A stretch of 64,000 nt of DNA, from NCBI GenBank assembly GCA_028283655.1, contig JAPWKE010000003.1, positions 992,001 to 1,056,000 of the forward strand, given 5' to 3'. The DNA comes from Acidobacteriaceae bacterium (GTDB taxonomy: Bacteria > Acidobacteriota > Terriglobia > Terriglobales > Acidobacteriaceae). This document shows, one piece after another, positions 50,709 to 59,995 of this stretch. The position numbers were made by a program, and so were the translations under genes. Every line of letters starts with the position of its first letter. Position 1 is the stretch's first letter. A model generated the notes under the pieces. That model was not told the DNA's origin. It did no database searches and saw only the letters and a list, made by a program, of their open reading frames with translations.

Positions 50709-51851
50709 ATGAGCAACGTTCGGGTATTCAGAGTCTGGGAGTATGCGGTGCTGCTAGCGCTGGGATTGGGTTGGCTTGCTGTGGCTCATGCGAGCGACGT
50801 TTCCACGCCAAAGCCTACACTGGCACGCGTGAAGGACATCGCCTCTGTTGATGGTGTGCGCGGCAACCAGCTTGTGGGCTACGGCATCGTTGTCGGTCTG
50901 CAGGGAACAGGGGACTCGCAGCAGACGACGTTTCCGGTCCAGACGCTGGCGGCAACATTGTTGCGCATGGGCGTGAGCGTTCCTCCTGCGGCGATCCGCG
51001 TGCAGAATATGGCCGCTGTCTTTATTGCAGCAGAGCTTCCGGAGTTTGCCGATTCGGGCGCAAAGGTAGATGTGACGGTCTCTTCTGCGGGGGATGCCAG
51101 AAGCCTGGAAGGCGGAATGCTGTTGATGACCGCGTTGTATGGCGCTGATGGCAAGATCTATGCCCAGGCACAGGGGCCGCTGGTGTTAGGCGGATACAGC
51201 GTGCAGGCGAACGGCTCGACGAAAACCGTGAATCACGCGACGACAGGCAGAATTCCATTGGGAGCGATGGTGGAACGTGCGGCCCCCACGGCGCTGGGGA
51301 CGCGGAGAGACTTTATTCTTGCGCTGCATGAAGCGGACTTTCGTTCTGCCGAAGCGATGGCTGAAGCGATCAACTCGCAGGTCCCTGGGCTGGGCGCGCA
51401 CGCTGTGGATAGTCGTCGGATTGAGCTTCATATCGCACCCGGAGTCGATGTGCCAGCAGCGCTAGCAAAGGTGGAGTCGGTTGAAGTGCCGTTCTATCCG
51501 AAGGCCCGTGTTGTGGTGAATGAGCGGACTGGCACGGTCGTGATTGGCGGCACGGTTGCGCTGCAGCCTGTGTCGATTCTGCACGGCGGATTGAGCGTGA
51601 ATGTGGTCACCGATTTCCATGTCTCGCAACCGTCTCCGTTCAGCAGTGGTGGAGAGACGAAGGTTGTTCCGCAGTCGACGATTGAAGCTCGCGACAAGCC
51701 TGTCAATCGGATTGAATTGAAGCAGGGCGCGACGGTGGAAGAGTTGGTGCGAAACCTGCAGATGATCGGCGCGACGGCACGCGACGTGATCTCGATCCTG
51801 CAGGCGATGCGGGCTGCGGGTGCTCTGGAAGCCGAGATTCAGGTGCTGTAA
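50709..51851 (+). CDS. flgI: Flagellar P-ring protein FlgI
   Basis: The 380-residue periplasmic protein has a signal peptide (YAVLLALGLGWLAVAHA) and FlgI motifs ARVKDIASVDGVRGNQLVGY near residue 40, GLQGTGDS, and the C-terminal LDSAFKP-like segment replaced by VEELVRNLQMIGATARDVIS and ILQAMRAAGALEAEIQVL, which is normal for FlgI. I chose ATG 50709, with AGGAGA close upstream. Its stop overlaps the FlgJ ATG. Confidence 0.95.
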   Translation: MSNVRVFRVWEYAVLLALGLGWLAVAHASDVSTPKPTLARVKDIASVDGVRGNQLVGYGIVVGLQGTGDSQQTTFPVQTLAATLLRMGVSVPPAAIRVQNMAAVFIAAELPEFADSGAKVDVTVSSAGDARSLEGGMLLMTALYGADGKIYAQAQGPLVLGGYSVQANGSTKTVNHATTGRIPLGAMVERAAPTALGTRRDFILALHEADFRSAEAMAEAINSQVPGLGAHAVDSRRIELHIAPGVDVPAALAKVESVEVPFYPKARVVVNERTGTVVIGGTVALQPVSILHGGLSVNVVTDFHVSQPSPFSSGGETKVVPQSTIEARDKPVNRIELKQGATVEELVRNLQMIGATARDVISILQAMRAAGALEAEIQVL

Positions 51852-52225
51852 TGGATGGTCTTTCGATAGCGGAGCAAGCGTCGACGAATGGTACTGGTGG
51901 GTCGCAAGGCGCAGCACATACCGCTGCTTCGTCGGCTGCTGGCGCTAAGCATCACAAACTGGTGGACGCGGCGCAGCAGTTCGAAGCGGTATTTCTGAAT
52001 GAAATGCTGAAGAGCAGCTTCAATGGCGAAGGTTCGGACAGCGAGGAAAGCTCGGGGCCGAATGGAACGATGAAGAGTCTGGGGACGGAAGCTGTGTCCA
52101 AGGCGATTGCTGCAGCGGGTGGTCTTGGAATTGCACGGCATATCGTGGACTCTGTCGAAGGGGAGCAGTCAAAACATGAGGCTGCGAAAAATCTTCAGAC
52201 GACACTAAAGTTTGTTCAGGATTAG
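51851..52225 (+). CDS. flgJ: FlgJ-like rod-capping domain protein
   Basis: The 124-residue protein matches the N-terminal rod-binding domain of FlgJ (KLVDAAQQFEAVFLNEMLKS near residue 36, then ARHIVDSVEG-like end). The peptidoglycan hydrolase domain of enterobacterial FlgJ is absent, as in many other bacteria, so a separate lysozyme is expected elsewhere. It starts at the stop of flgI. It guides rod polymerisation. Confidence 0.86.
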   Translation: MDGLSIAEQASTNGTGGSQGAAHTAASSAAGAKHHKLVDAAQQFEAVFLNEMLKSSFNGEGSDSEESSGPNGTMKSLGTEAVSKAIAAAGGLGIARHIVDSVEGEQSKHEAAKNLQTTLKFVQD

Positions 52226-52252
52226 GACGATAGAGCTTGTAAGGAGATTCGC

Positions 52253-52579
52253 ATGACGGGAATCAACAACTTGCAGAGCTTGTTTGGCGCGACGCAATCG
52301 TCGTCCACTGCGCTGGTCGATACGACGGCGACGAGAAGCGTGGCGACGGCACAGAGCACAACCGCGGTTGCCGGCAACGCACTGTCGGAGCAGGCTTCGA
52401 CAGACCAGACGGTGGCGTTGAGCAGCGCAGGAAATGCATTGTCGCAAGTGGGCAAGGAGGACGACGTAAATACGGCGAAGGTGGCTCAGCTACAGGCTGC
52501 GATTGCTGCTGGAACCTACAACGTCTCGTCCTCGGATGTAGCCGACAAGATGATGCAGAGCATATTGAACGGAAGGTAA
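52253..52579 (+). CDS. flgM: Anti-sigma-28 factor FlgM
   Basis: The 108-residue protein has the C-terminal sigma-binding helix pattern NTAKVAQLQAAIAAGTYNVS, SSDVADKMMQSIL, near residues 73-104, which is the FlgM motif (I..G.Y....VA..I). The N-terminal half is disordered and Ser/Thr-rich, as needed for export. It should inhibit FliA (44667) until hook completion. GTAAGGAG precedes it. The first 45 residues do not match others. Confidence 0.86.
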   Translation: MTGINNLQSLFGATQSSSTALVDTTATRSVATAQSTTAVAGNALSEQASTDQTVALSSAGNALSQVGKEDDVNTAKVAQLQAAIAAGTYNVSSSDVADKMMQSILNGR

Positions 52580-52585
52580 ACGGAG

Positions 52586-52864
52586 ATGTTGACACCGTTG
52601 TTGCAGTCTTCGATCGACGCGTTAAGCCGCCTGGATGCGGAGAAGCTCGAAGAGCTTTGCTCCGAGGCAGAGACGCTTGTCGCAGAACATCGCGAAGAAA
52701 GTTTGCAGGGCGCTGTCGAGGCCCGAGCGTTGAAACGGACGCTTTTTGAACTGTTGCGCACGACGGACGAAAACCTGCGTCTGTTGCGTGAACTTCGCGG
52801 TATGCGCGTGCAGGGAGTGGCGAGCGATGACGCCCCGAACGGAGGTCCCCAATGGGTTCGCTGA
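52586..52864 (+). CDS. flgN: FlgN-like export chaperone
   Basis: The 92-residue protein is helical and charged (LDAEKLEELCSEAETLVAEH; FELLRTTDENLRLLRELRGM), like the FlgN chaperones of FlgK and FlgL, which are longer (about 140). It lies between flgM and flgK and overlaps flgK by 13 nt, the conserved FlgN position. Sequence evidence alone is weak. Confidence 0.65.
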   Translation: MLTPLLQSSIDALSRLDAEKLEELCSEAETLVAEHREESLQGAVEARALKRTLFELLRTTDENLRLLRELRGMRVQGVASDDAPNGGPQWVR

Positions 52865-54255
52865 TTGGACTGCTCGGGCTCTCACGTAACGCGCTTCAGG
52901 CCGATCAGTCTGCCATCAATGCCACGGCAAACAACATCGCGAACCAGAACACGGCTGGCTACACGAGGCAGGTGGTTAGCTTTACGGCCACCGATACGGT
53001 AAGCCTCAGCGGCGGAAGCGCGACCGGAACTTGGGTGTCGGAGTCGGCTACCTCGCAACGTTCGCGCGTGCTGGAGCAACGATTGCAGCAGGCGACGTCC
53101 ACGTCGTCGGCTGCGACATCGCGTTTGGCCGCGCTGCAGTCGGTCGAAGCCAGCTTTGATATGTCCGCCACGGGCTCCAATGCGAGTTCCACCGAACTGG
53201 GCTCTGCTCTCGATGGCTTCTTCTCCTCGCTAACGGCGCTGTCCGCAAATCCCAGCGATACTGCAACACGCAGCGCGGTGCTTAGCGCCGCCTCCACGCT
53301 GGCAACGGCTTTTAACGATGCCGCGGACTCGATTACCGACGAGACTGCAACGCTGAATAGCGGGATCAAGACTGCAGCCAACCAGATCGACGCCCTGACA
53401 AGCCAAATCGCTACGCTCAATGGTGAGATCACCTCGCAGAACCCTGATAGCGATGCGGGCGCGCTGGAAGATCAGCGACAGCAGGCGCTTCAACAGCTTT
53501 CCCAGTTGGTCGGCGTGAGCACGACGACGACCGAGAGCAACGGACTTACCGTCACGCTTGCGAACGGCACAACGCTGGTCAGCGGCAAGACGTCCTACAG
53601 CGTTTCGACGACGACGGTCGATGGCAACGCGCAACTCGTCGCCGGGCAGCCGCCGACGATACAGAGCAACATCACCGGCGGCTCGATCGGCGGGATGCTG
53701 CAGGCGCGTGACAGCGATCTTCCTGGCATGTTGCAGCAGCTCGACGAGCTCGCGAACGCTGTCGGCACCGCCGTAAACACACAGAACGCAGCGGGTGTGA
53801 CCGCAGGCGGATCCGCCGGGGCCGCGATCTTCTCGTTGCCGTCGTCGGTAAGCGGATCGGCTCGCGGCATCTCCGTGGCGTTGACCACGGTGGATGGCAT
53901 TGCGACTGCGGGTAGTGGCGAAGGCGCACAGGGAACCACGAATGCTCTGGCGCTGGGCAAGCTTGGTTCTGCGGCGATGGTGAGCGGCGGTACGGCCACG
54001 GACTTCTATTCCAGCTTTATCGGCCAGTTGGGCACAGTCGTTTCATCGGCTACGACACAGGAGTCATCATCGAGTGCCGCCTTGACACAAGCGCAGACAC
54101 AGCGCGACAGCTTGTCCGCCGTATCGCTCGATGAGGAAGCGACCGCTCTGACGCAGTATCAGCGTTCGTATGAAGCAGCTGCAAAGTTGTTTTCGATCGT
54201 GAACCAAATGCTGGCTTCGGCGATCAATCTCGGCACGCAAACCAGCGTGAGCTAA
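52852..54255 (+). CDS. flgK: Hook-filament junction protein FlgK
   Basis: The 467-residue protein has the axial N-terminus SLIGLLGLSRNALQADQSAI, then NNIANQNTAGYTRQVV, and the C-terminal SLDEEATALTQYQRSYEAAA with the normal last helix. The variable middle is Ser/Thr/Ala-rich and shorter than in enterobacteria (about 550). It is the first junction protein at the hook tip. flgL follows 11 nt on. Confidence 0.94.
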   Translation: MGSLIGLLGLSRNALQADQSAINATANNIANQNTAGYTRQVVSFTATDTVSLSGGSATGTWVSESATSQRSRVLEQRLQQATSTSSAATSRLAALQSVEASFDMSATGSNASSTELGSALDGFFSSLTALSANPSDTATRSAVLSAASTLATAFNDAADSITDETATLNSGIKTAANQIDALTSQIATLNGEITSQNPDSDAGALEDQRQQALQQLSQLVGVSTTTTESNGLTVTLANGTTLVSGKTSYSVSTTTVDGNAQLVAGQPPTIQSNITGGSIGGMLQARDSDLPGMLQQLDELANAVGTAVNTQNAAGVTAGGSAGAAIFSLPSSVSGSARGISVALTTVDGIATAGSGEGAQGTTNALALGKLGSAAMVSGGTATDFYSSFIGQLGTVVSSATTQESSSSAALTQAQTQRDSLSAVSLDEEATALTQYQRSYEAAAKLFSIVNQMLASAINLGTQTSVS

Positions 54256-54266
54256 AGGAGAAAGCG

Positions 54267-55163
54267 ATGCGTGTTGATCCGCTGTACCACCTGAACACGG
54301 CCAGCCAGCTCGGCCAACTCTCTGGCCAGGAGACGACGCTGACCTCGCAGCTTGCCAGCGGCCTGCGCGTGGCAAAGGCCTCGGACGATCCCACTGCTGC
54401 ATCGACCAGCATTCGGCTCGGCAGCACGATTGCTCGCGATGACGCCTACGTGCAAGCTTCGACAGGAATTCAGAGCAAGCTGCAAGTGGCGGACTCAGCG
54501 TTGAGCTCCGTTGTGACGCAGATTACCTCGGCGGTGGCTCTCGCTGTGCAGGGGACGAACGGGACGCTGAATAGCGCGAATCTGCAGGCCATTTCGCAAC
54601 AGCTTGCGGGGATTCGTGATGAAGTTGTCTCTTTGGCGAACACAAGTTACGCGGGCAACTACCTCTTTTCTGGAACGAGCAATACCCAGCCTTACTCAAC
54701 GGAAACGAGCACCTCACCTGCGGTTTCGACGTACGCCGGTGATGCGAACCAGCAGTACACCATGGCGCCGGGTGGTCAGACGATGGTGACGTCGCTGGCT
54801 GGTTCTGCTGTCTTTTCGGCAAGTGGTGCGGACGTGCTGGGAAGCCTGAACCGCCTGATTGCGGACTTTGCCTCCGGCACAGCATCGTCCACCTCGGTGG
54901 ATGATCTGAATGAACTTCGCAGCAGTTTGGACAACGTGACCTCGCAGCGCAGTGTGCTGGACGCTTCGCTTAACTCTCTGTCTCTGACGACGACCTACAC
55001 CTCCACGGAGCAGACGAACCTGCAGGCTAGCCAGTCGACGTTAGTCGCTGCCGACTCTGCACAGGTTGCGACCAGTCTGAGCAACGTGGAAACGCAGCGG
55101 CAGGCGTTGCTGAGTGCCGCGACGATCGTTGGCAAAACCTCATTATTCGATTACATGCAATAG
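54267..55163 (+). CDS. flgL: Hook-filament junction protein FlgL
   Basis: The 298-residue protein is flagellin-like at both ends: LNTASQLGQLSGQETTLTSQ with GLRVAKASDDPTAAS (residues 35-50), and a C-terminal helix QATSLSNVETQRQALLSAATIV-like region. It is the second junction protein. No flagellin or cap gene follows; a hydrolase gene begins 60 nt later. The length is typical. Confidence 0.93.
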   Translation: MRVDPLYHLNTASQLGQLSGQETTLTSQLASGLRVAKASDDPTAASTSIRLGSTIARDDAYVQASTGIQSKLQVADSALSSVVTQITSAVALAVQGTNGTLNSANLQAISQQLAGIRDEVVSLANTSYAGNYLFSGTSNTQPYSTETSTSPAVSTYAGDANQQYTMAPGGQTMVTSLAGSAVFSASGADVLGSLNRLIADFASGTASSTSVDDLNELRSSLDNVTSQRSVLDASLNSLSLTTTYTSTEQTNLQASQSTLVAADSAQVATSLSNVETQRQALLSAATIVGKTSLFDYMQ

Positions 55164-55223
55164 TTTTTGCAGCTTTCCTCCGCTCCTGGCCGTCTCATGC
55201 GGCATAAGGAGTTTTTGCAAAGC

Positions 55224-55910
55224 ATGGGTGATTGGGTAAAGCTGAAGGCAGTCGACGGGCATGAGCTGGCGGCGTATGTAGCGCGTCCGGAAGGCGAAGT
55301 GCGGGGTGGAGTGGTCGTCGTGCAGGAGATTTTCGGCGTGAATTCGTCGATTCGCGGGGCCGCCGACTGGCTGGCAAGCGAAGGCTACGTGGCGATCGCT
55401 CCGGCAATCTTCGACCGCTACGAGCGCGGACTGGAACTGGGCTACGACGAAGAGAGCATGAAGAAGGCGTTCTCCATCTACCCGCAACTCGACCCGAATG
55501 TGACGTTGAAGGACATTGCGTCTGCGTTTGAGTTCGTTAAGGCGGAAGGCAAGGGAACTGCCGTTCTCGGCTTCTGCTACGGCGGCCTCATTGCCTGGCT
55601 TTCGGCGACGCGCGGCCCGGCCAACGGCTTCACCCCCACCTGCACGGTTGGTTATTACGCCGGCGGCGTCGGCAAAGTGGCTGCGGAAGAGACGCATTGC
55701 CCGGTGCTTCTGCACTTTGGCGCGGACGACGATCACATCGGCAAAGACCAGTTGGATGCCGTTCGCACGGCTCATCCCGATGTCATTCTCTTTGAGTACG
55801 AAGGCGCTGGACATGCGTTTGCCAATCCGAAGCGCCCGAGCTATGTGGCGGCTGCGGCAAAGCTGGCGGACGAGCGTTCGATCGCGTTTTTGCGTGAAAA
55901 AATCGGCTAG
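55224..55910 (+). CDS. Dienelactone hydrolase family protein
   Basis: The 228-residue alpha/beta hydrolase has the DLH nucleophile motif GFCYGG near residue 117, an Asp in FGADDDHIGK and His in GAGHAFAN, so the Cys-Asp-His triad is complete. Members hydrolyse dienelactone or other small esters; the true substrate here is unknown. VVVVQEIFGVN near residue 32 forms the oxyanion side. I chose ATG 55224; the frame extends to 55167, and AAGGAG lies 12 nt before the chosen start. It is unrelated to the flagellar genes upstream. Confidence 0.88.
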   Translation: MGDWVKLKAVDGHELAAYVARPEGEVRGGVVVVQEIFGVNSSIRGAADWLASEGYVAIAPAIFDRYERGLELGYDEESMKKAFSIYPQLDPNVTLKDIASAFEFVKAEGKGTAVLGFCYGGLIAWLSATRGPANGFTPTCTVGYYAGGVGKVAAEETHCPVLLHFGADDDHIGKDQLDAVRTAHPDVILFEYEGAGHAFANPKRPSYVAAAAKLADERSIAFLREKIG

Positions 55911-55920
55911 CACGGAAAGT

Positions 55921-55951
55921 GGCCGGGAAAGGCTTTTCTGCCCTCCCGGCC
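55921..55951 (+). terminator. Weak hairpin after the hydrolase gene
   Basis: GGCCGGGA (55921-55928) pairs with TCCCGGCC (55944-55951) around a 15-nt loop, without a clear T run. It may terminate the hydrolase transcript. Confidence 0.4.
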
Positions 55952-56070
55952 GCATCAAAAGCGGTGCATTTGGTGGGGCTAAACCGCGAAAAAGCACGGG
56001 TTGCGTGGTATCCTAACGTGAGTCACTGAGTGTAGTGGACTTGATATAGACATCTAGGAGTAACACCGCC

Positions 56071-56337
56071 GTGTTGGCAACTTCAAAGAAGAACGACATC
56101 ATCAATAAATTCCGCACGCACGATTCGGACACCGGAAGCCCGGAAGTCCAGATCGCGATCCTTTCGGAGCGCATCGGCGAGCTGAACGAGCACTTCAAGC
56201 AGCACAAGAAGGACCATGGTTCGCGCCGTGGCATGCTCATGCTCGTCCACAAGCGCCGCCGCCTTCTGGATTACCTGAAGACGACGGACTCGGACCGCTA
56301 CCGCGAAGTCATCGGCAAGCTGGGTATCCGCAAGTAA
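56071..56337 (+). CDS. rpsO: 30S ribosomal protein S15
   Basis: The 88-residue protein has the S15 sequence throughout ([20 protein letters not shown], then [20 protein letters not shown], and [20 protein letters not shown]). It binds 16S rRNA in the central domain. Translation starts at GTG 56071, with AGGAG ten nt upstream. rpsO-pnp order is common, and here the two are separated by 291 nt including a terminator-like hairpin. Confidence 0.97.
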   Translation: MLATSKKNDIINKFRTHDSDTGSPEVQIAILSERIGELNEHFKQHKKDHGSRRGMLMLVHKRRRLLDYLKTTDSDRYREVIGKLGIRK

Positions 56338-56515
56338 CTTTCATTCGCCGGCACGGTGCGAAAGCATCGCCCCAGGAGTGCAGGATCGTTTGAATTTCGT
56401 TGCGATGATCGAGCAGCAGGGTTGGTTTCGACTGAGCCTGTTTGCCTCGCGCACGGCGAGCAGCCTACGCGCTCGTCGCAGCGGACTTGTATTCCTTTGT
56501 CAGCCCTAACCTAAC

Positions 56516-56556
56516 AAGACCCCGACCGAATCTTTCGGCGGGGTCTTCGTTTTTAG
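56516..56556 (+). terminator. Hairpin with T run between rpsO and pnp
   Basis: AAGACCCCG (56516-56524) pairs with CGGGGTCTT (56539-56547), with an inner CCGAA/TTCGG stem, followed by CGTTTTTA. It looks like an rpsO terminator. The remaining sequence, 56338-56515, holds no gene I recognise and may contain the pnp promoter. Confidence 0.75.
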
Positions 56557-56628
56557 CTGTTGAAGTTTTCGCAGCTGAAACGTGCAAAGCTTAGAGACAA
56601 CCAAAGAGAAGAACGAAAAGGAAAACGC

Positions 56629-58506
56629 ATGAAGCAGGAAGTGACAGTACAGCTTGCCGGTGGCAAGAGCATTACTTTCGAGACCGGACGCATTGCCAAG
56701 CAGGCAAGCGGTGCCGTGTACACCACGAGCGGCGATAACGCCGTGTTGGCAACAGCTGTAGCTGCAGCCGACCCCAAGGAAGGCATCGACTTCTTCCCGC
56801 TTACGGTCGAATACCGTGAGTTCACCTACGCTGGCGGACGCATCCCCGGTGGTTTCATCAAGCGTGAAGGCCGTCCGAGCGAGAAGGAGATCCTGACCTC
56901 GCGCCAGATCGATCGCCCGATCCGTCCTTTGTTCCCGGCAGGTTTCCGGAACGAGACGCAGGTCGTCGCATTCGTTTACTCGGCTGACAAGGAAAACGAT
57001 CCCGACGTGCTTGGCCTCAACGGTGCAAGCTGCGCTCTCACGCTTTCGGACATCCCTTTCCAGGGCCCGATTGGTGCTGTGCGTATCGGCATCGTGAACG
57101 ATGAGTTCATCGTGAACCCGACCTACGCTGAGCGCCTTGTGTCGACCCTGAACATCATGGTTGCCGGCACCAAGGCTGGCATCACGATGATCGAGTCCGG
57201 TGCGAAGGAAATCTCGGAAGACCGCGTCGTCGACGCGATTGAGTTCGCTCACGAGCAGATCAAGAAGATTGTTGCTGGTATAGAAGAGCTCGCCGCGAAG
57301 GCTGGCAAGACCAAGCGCGCAGTTGTCGCTCCTGAAATGGATGAGGCATACGCGAAGGCACTCGAGGCCAAGATTGGCGATCGTCTCAAGGACGCGCTGA
57401 ACACCAAGAAGCATCCGAAGTTTGAGAGCTACGCCAAGGTCAAGGAGATCAAGGACGAGCTCAAGAAGGACCTCGCAGCAGACGATAAGGACGCAGCGAA
57501 GAAGCTTGGCACGTACTACGAAGGCCTTCGCGAGAAGATCTTCCGCGACCAGGTTCTCGACGAGCGTATCCGCCCGGATCACCGTCAGTTCGACGAGATC
57601 CGTGCGATCTCCATCGAACTCGGCGTGCTGCCCCGCGTTCATGGTTCAGCGATCTTCACCCGTGGCGAAACGCAGGCGCTTGTGTCGGCAACGCTCGGCA
57701 CCAGCGACGACTCGCAGCGCATGGAGTCGTATGAAGGCGAGCAGAAGCGCGCGTTCATGCTGCACTACAACTTCCCGCCGTTCTCGGTTGGCGAAGTCGG
57801 CCGTATGACCGGTGTTGGTCGTCGCGAAATCGGCCACGGTGCGCTGGCATGGCGCGCGATTGAAGCCGTTCTTCCGGCTGAGTCGCCTTATGTTCTCCGC
57901 GTCGTCTCGGACATCCTCGAGTCAAACGGATCGTCGTCGATGGCGACTGTTTGCGGTGCATCGCTCTCGCTCATGCAGGCTGGCATCTCGCTCAAGGGCG
58001 CAGTGGCTGGCGTGGCGATGGGTCTCGTGATGGAAGGCGACAAGTACGCCATCCTGACCGACATCGCAGGCGCAGAAGATCACTACGGCGATATGGACTT
58101 CAAGGTCGCTGGTACGCGTAACGGCATCACGGCGCTGCAGATGGACATCAAGATCATGGGCATCACCGCCCAGATCATGCGCGAGGCGCTCGAGCAGGCC
58201 AAGCGTGGTCGCTTCCACATCCTCGACAAGATGGATGCTGCGATCGCTGCACCCAGCGAGCAGACCTCGAAGTACGCTCCTCGCATCCACACCATTCAGA
58301 TCCCGACCGACAAGATCCGGGACCTCATCGGACCTGGCGGCAAGGTCATCCGCGGCATCGTGGAAGCTACGGGCGCCAAGATCGACGTCGAAGATACTGG
58401 CCGCGTAAACATCGCGTCCTCCGATCCCGACGGCCTCGCAAAGGCGATCCAGATGGTCTCCGACATTACGGCAGTGCCCGAAGTCGGCAAGACCTACCCT
58501 GGGTAA
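56629..58506 (+). CDS. pnp: Polynucleotide phosphorylase, catalytic part ending at a frameshift
   Basis: The 625 codons present encode both RNase PH domains, the helical linker and the KH domain ([20 protein letters not shown] near residue 560) of the phosphorolytic 3'-5' exoribonuclease. The frame then stops with KTYPG. One nucleotide back, the frame reads on as [20 protein letters not shown], the S1 domain. An extra C in the CCC run at 58497-58499 fits: TAC-CTG-GGT-AAG would give KTYLGKVV. I chose ATG 56629 to fit PNPase N-termini. If the frame is restored the protein has about 783 residues. Confidence 0.85.
   Translation: MKQEVTVQLAGGKSITFETGRIAKQASGAVYTTSGDNAVLATAVAAADPKEGIDFFPLTVEYREFTYAGGRIPGGFIKREGRPSEKEILTSRQIDRPIRPLFPAGFRNETQVVAFVYSADKENDPDVLGLNGASCALTLSDIPFQGPIGAVRIGIVNDEFIVNPTYAERLVSTLNIMVAGTKAGITMIESGAKEISEDRVVDAIEFAHEQIKKIVAGIEELAAKAGKTKRAVVAPEMDEAYAKALEAKIGDRLKDALNTKKHPKFESYAKVKEIKDELKKDLAADDKDAAKKLGTYYEGLREKIFRDQVLDERIRPDHRQFDEIRAISIELGVLPRVHGSAIFTRGETQALVSATLGTSDDSQRMESYEGEQKRAFMLHYNFPPFSVGEVGRMTGVGRREIGHGALAWRAIEAVLPAESPYVLRVVSDILESNGSSSMATVCGASLSLMQAGISLKGAVAGVAMGLVMEGDKYAILTDIAGAEDHYGDMDFKVAGTRNGITALQMDIKIMGITAQIMREALEQAKRGRFHILDKMDAAIAAPSEQTSKYAPRIHTIQIPTDKIRDLIGPGGKVIRGIVEATGAKIDVEDTGRVNIASSDPDGLAKAIQMVSDITAVPEVGKTYPG
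58497..58506 (+). other. Frameshift site in pnp
   Basis: CCCTGGGTAA contains one C too many relative to the open frame downstream. A sequence error, a real loss-of-function mutation, or +1 slippage at GGG-TAA (GGG to GGT) would all fit. The last would restore KTYPG followed by KVVRLAEFG. Confidence 0.7.
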
Positions 58507-58981
58507 GGTTGTTCGTCTCGCAGAGTTCGGCGCATTCGTCGAAATCTTCCCGGGCACGGACGGCCTCCTGCACGTCTCCGAAATCGCAGAGCATCGCGTG
58601 AAGGAAGTGAAGGATGAGCTTCGCGAAGGCGATCAGGTCCTGGTAAAGGTCCTCGCCATCGAAGGCAACCGCGTCAAGTTGAGCCGCAAGGCGGTGCTCA
58701 AGGAGCAGCGCGCCAAGCTCGGCCTCTCGGAAGAGGAAGGCACAACCGCAGCACCGCGTCCTCAGCATGAGAACACCGTTGTGGTCGAAGGCGGAGACGA
58801 CTTCGAAGATGACGATGATTTCGAAGGCGATGAGGAAGAGGGCGAGACGACCGAGAACGCTGGCGAGCAGTCGGCAGTCGAAGGTCAGCAGCCTGCAGGT
58901 GACCGTGCACGTCGTCGTCGCCGTCGTCCGGGTGGACGCCGTGGTGGCAACGGTGCTGGTAACGCCGGCGCAGCCAGCTAA
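58505..58981 (+). pseudogene. pnp: Out-of-frame S1 domain and basic tail of pnp
   Basis: The 158 codons after the shift encode an S1 RNA-binding domain ([53 protein letters not shown]), then an acidic stretch ([17 protein letters not shown]) and an Arg/Gly tail. The tail is longer than in proteobacteria. No start codon with ribosome site precedes it before 58598, so it is probably not translated alone. Confidence 0.82.
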
Positions 58982-58997
58982 CTGCCTGAAAAAAAGA

Positions 58998-59036
58998 ACA
59001 CGAAAGGCCGCGCTACTTTGCGCGGCCTTTCGTGTT
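58998..59036 (+). terminator. Terminator after pnp
   Basis: ACACGAAAGGCCGCG (58998-59012) pairs exactly with CGCGGCCTTTCGTGT (59021-59035) around an 8-nt loop, 16 nt beyond the pnp stop. Confidence 0.88.
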
Positions 59037-59057
59037 TCTGCGTCTAACGGGAAATAG

Positions 59058-59939
59058 ATGCCGGAACGTGTACGCAGATCGCCCTGGAGCCGCTGGTGGC
59101 CCTTCGTTTGCCTTTGTGCTGCGGCTGCTTTGCGCTGGACGGCCGCAGACGGCATCCCTGCGTCCGTGCCCACTGCGCTGTCGATGGCAGTAGGGTTGGG
59201 CAGCGCCTGCCTCGTGGCGCTCACGCTGGCCACTTTGCGTGGAGAGCCTATGCTCTCTCGCGATGAGGCCACGGGCTCTGCGCTCGCTGGGGGCATGATG
59301 CTCTGCGGCCCCGCGCTCGGCCTGCTCGCTGGGCCGCATATGCTTGGCGGCGGCGCTCTGACCATATCTCTCGCTCTGGTGCCGGTGGTCATCGCGGTCG
59401 CTCGCCCTGCGTTTCACCGTGGCGAAGGCGCAGAGATGGCTGGACGAATGTGGCCGGGCATCGCTGCGGTGGCGGCTTTGCTGCTCCTGCTGCCGGAACC
59501 TACGCTCGACGGCGGCTACCGGATAGCGCTGCTGGTAGCCGCCCCCATCATTACCGGGGTCGGTGCCGTCTGGCTGCGGACACGTCATGGTTCTGCGACA
59601 TGGCGAGCCGTCATGGCGTTACTTGTCCCCGCTGCCATCGCAGCGGCGCTCGCGCTGGCCCATCATGCTTCCTGGACGCGCACAACATGGCTTGCTGCCG
59701 CGTTTGACGGCGCTCTGGGCGGCCTTTCCGTGCTGACACTCTTCCGCGTCGGCGGCACACGCTGGTCAGCTCATTTTGAGCTGGTACCGTTACTTGTCAT
59801 CCTGGAGAGTCTGCTCGTCATCCGCCCACACCTTGACCCTCGCTCTATGTGCGGAATCGTTCTACTGGGCATCGCCAGCGTCTTTTTGCTGTTGCCTCCG
59901 AGGCTGGAAGAGCCCATCGAGTTGGACGTGCCTCGCTGA
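59058..59939 (+). CDS. Multi-pass membrane protein, EamA/DMT transporter type
   Basis: The 293-residue protein has about 9-10 hydrophobic segments, including LALVPVVIAVARPAFHR and the repeated final pair (LVPLLVILESLLVIRP; MCGIVLLGIASVFLLLPP). The arrangement, with two similar five-helix halves, fits the drug/metabolite transporter superfamily, but conservation is low and the substrate is unknown. It begins 77 nt after the pnp stop. It is followed by a 56-nt gap and a small unknown gene. Confidence 0.65.
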   Translation: MPERVRRSPWSRWWPFVCLCAAAALRWTAADGIPASVPTALSMAVGLGSACLVALTLATLRGEPMLSRDEATGSALAGGMMLCGPALGLLAGPHMLGGGALTISLALVPVVIAVARPAFHRGEGAEMAGRMWPGIAAVAALLLLLPEPTLDGGYRIALLVAAPIITGVGAVWLRTRHGSATWRAVMALLVPAAIAAALALAHHASWTRTTWLAAAFDGALGGLSVLTLFRVGGTRWSAHFELVPLLVILESLLVIRPHLDPRSMCGIVLLGIASVFLLLPPRLEEPIELDVPR

Positions 59940-59995
59940 ATATCCCGGAGAGGAATCTTGCGTTCCTCTTGTCAGGTGGCGTTACACTCTGGGCA

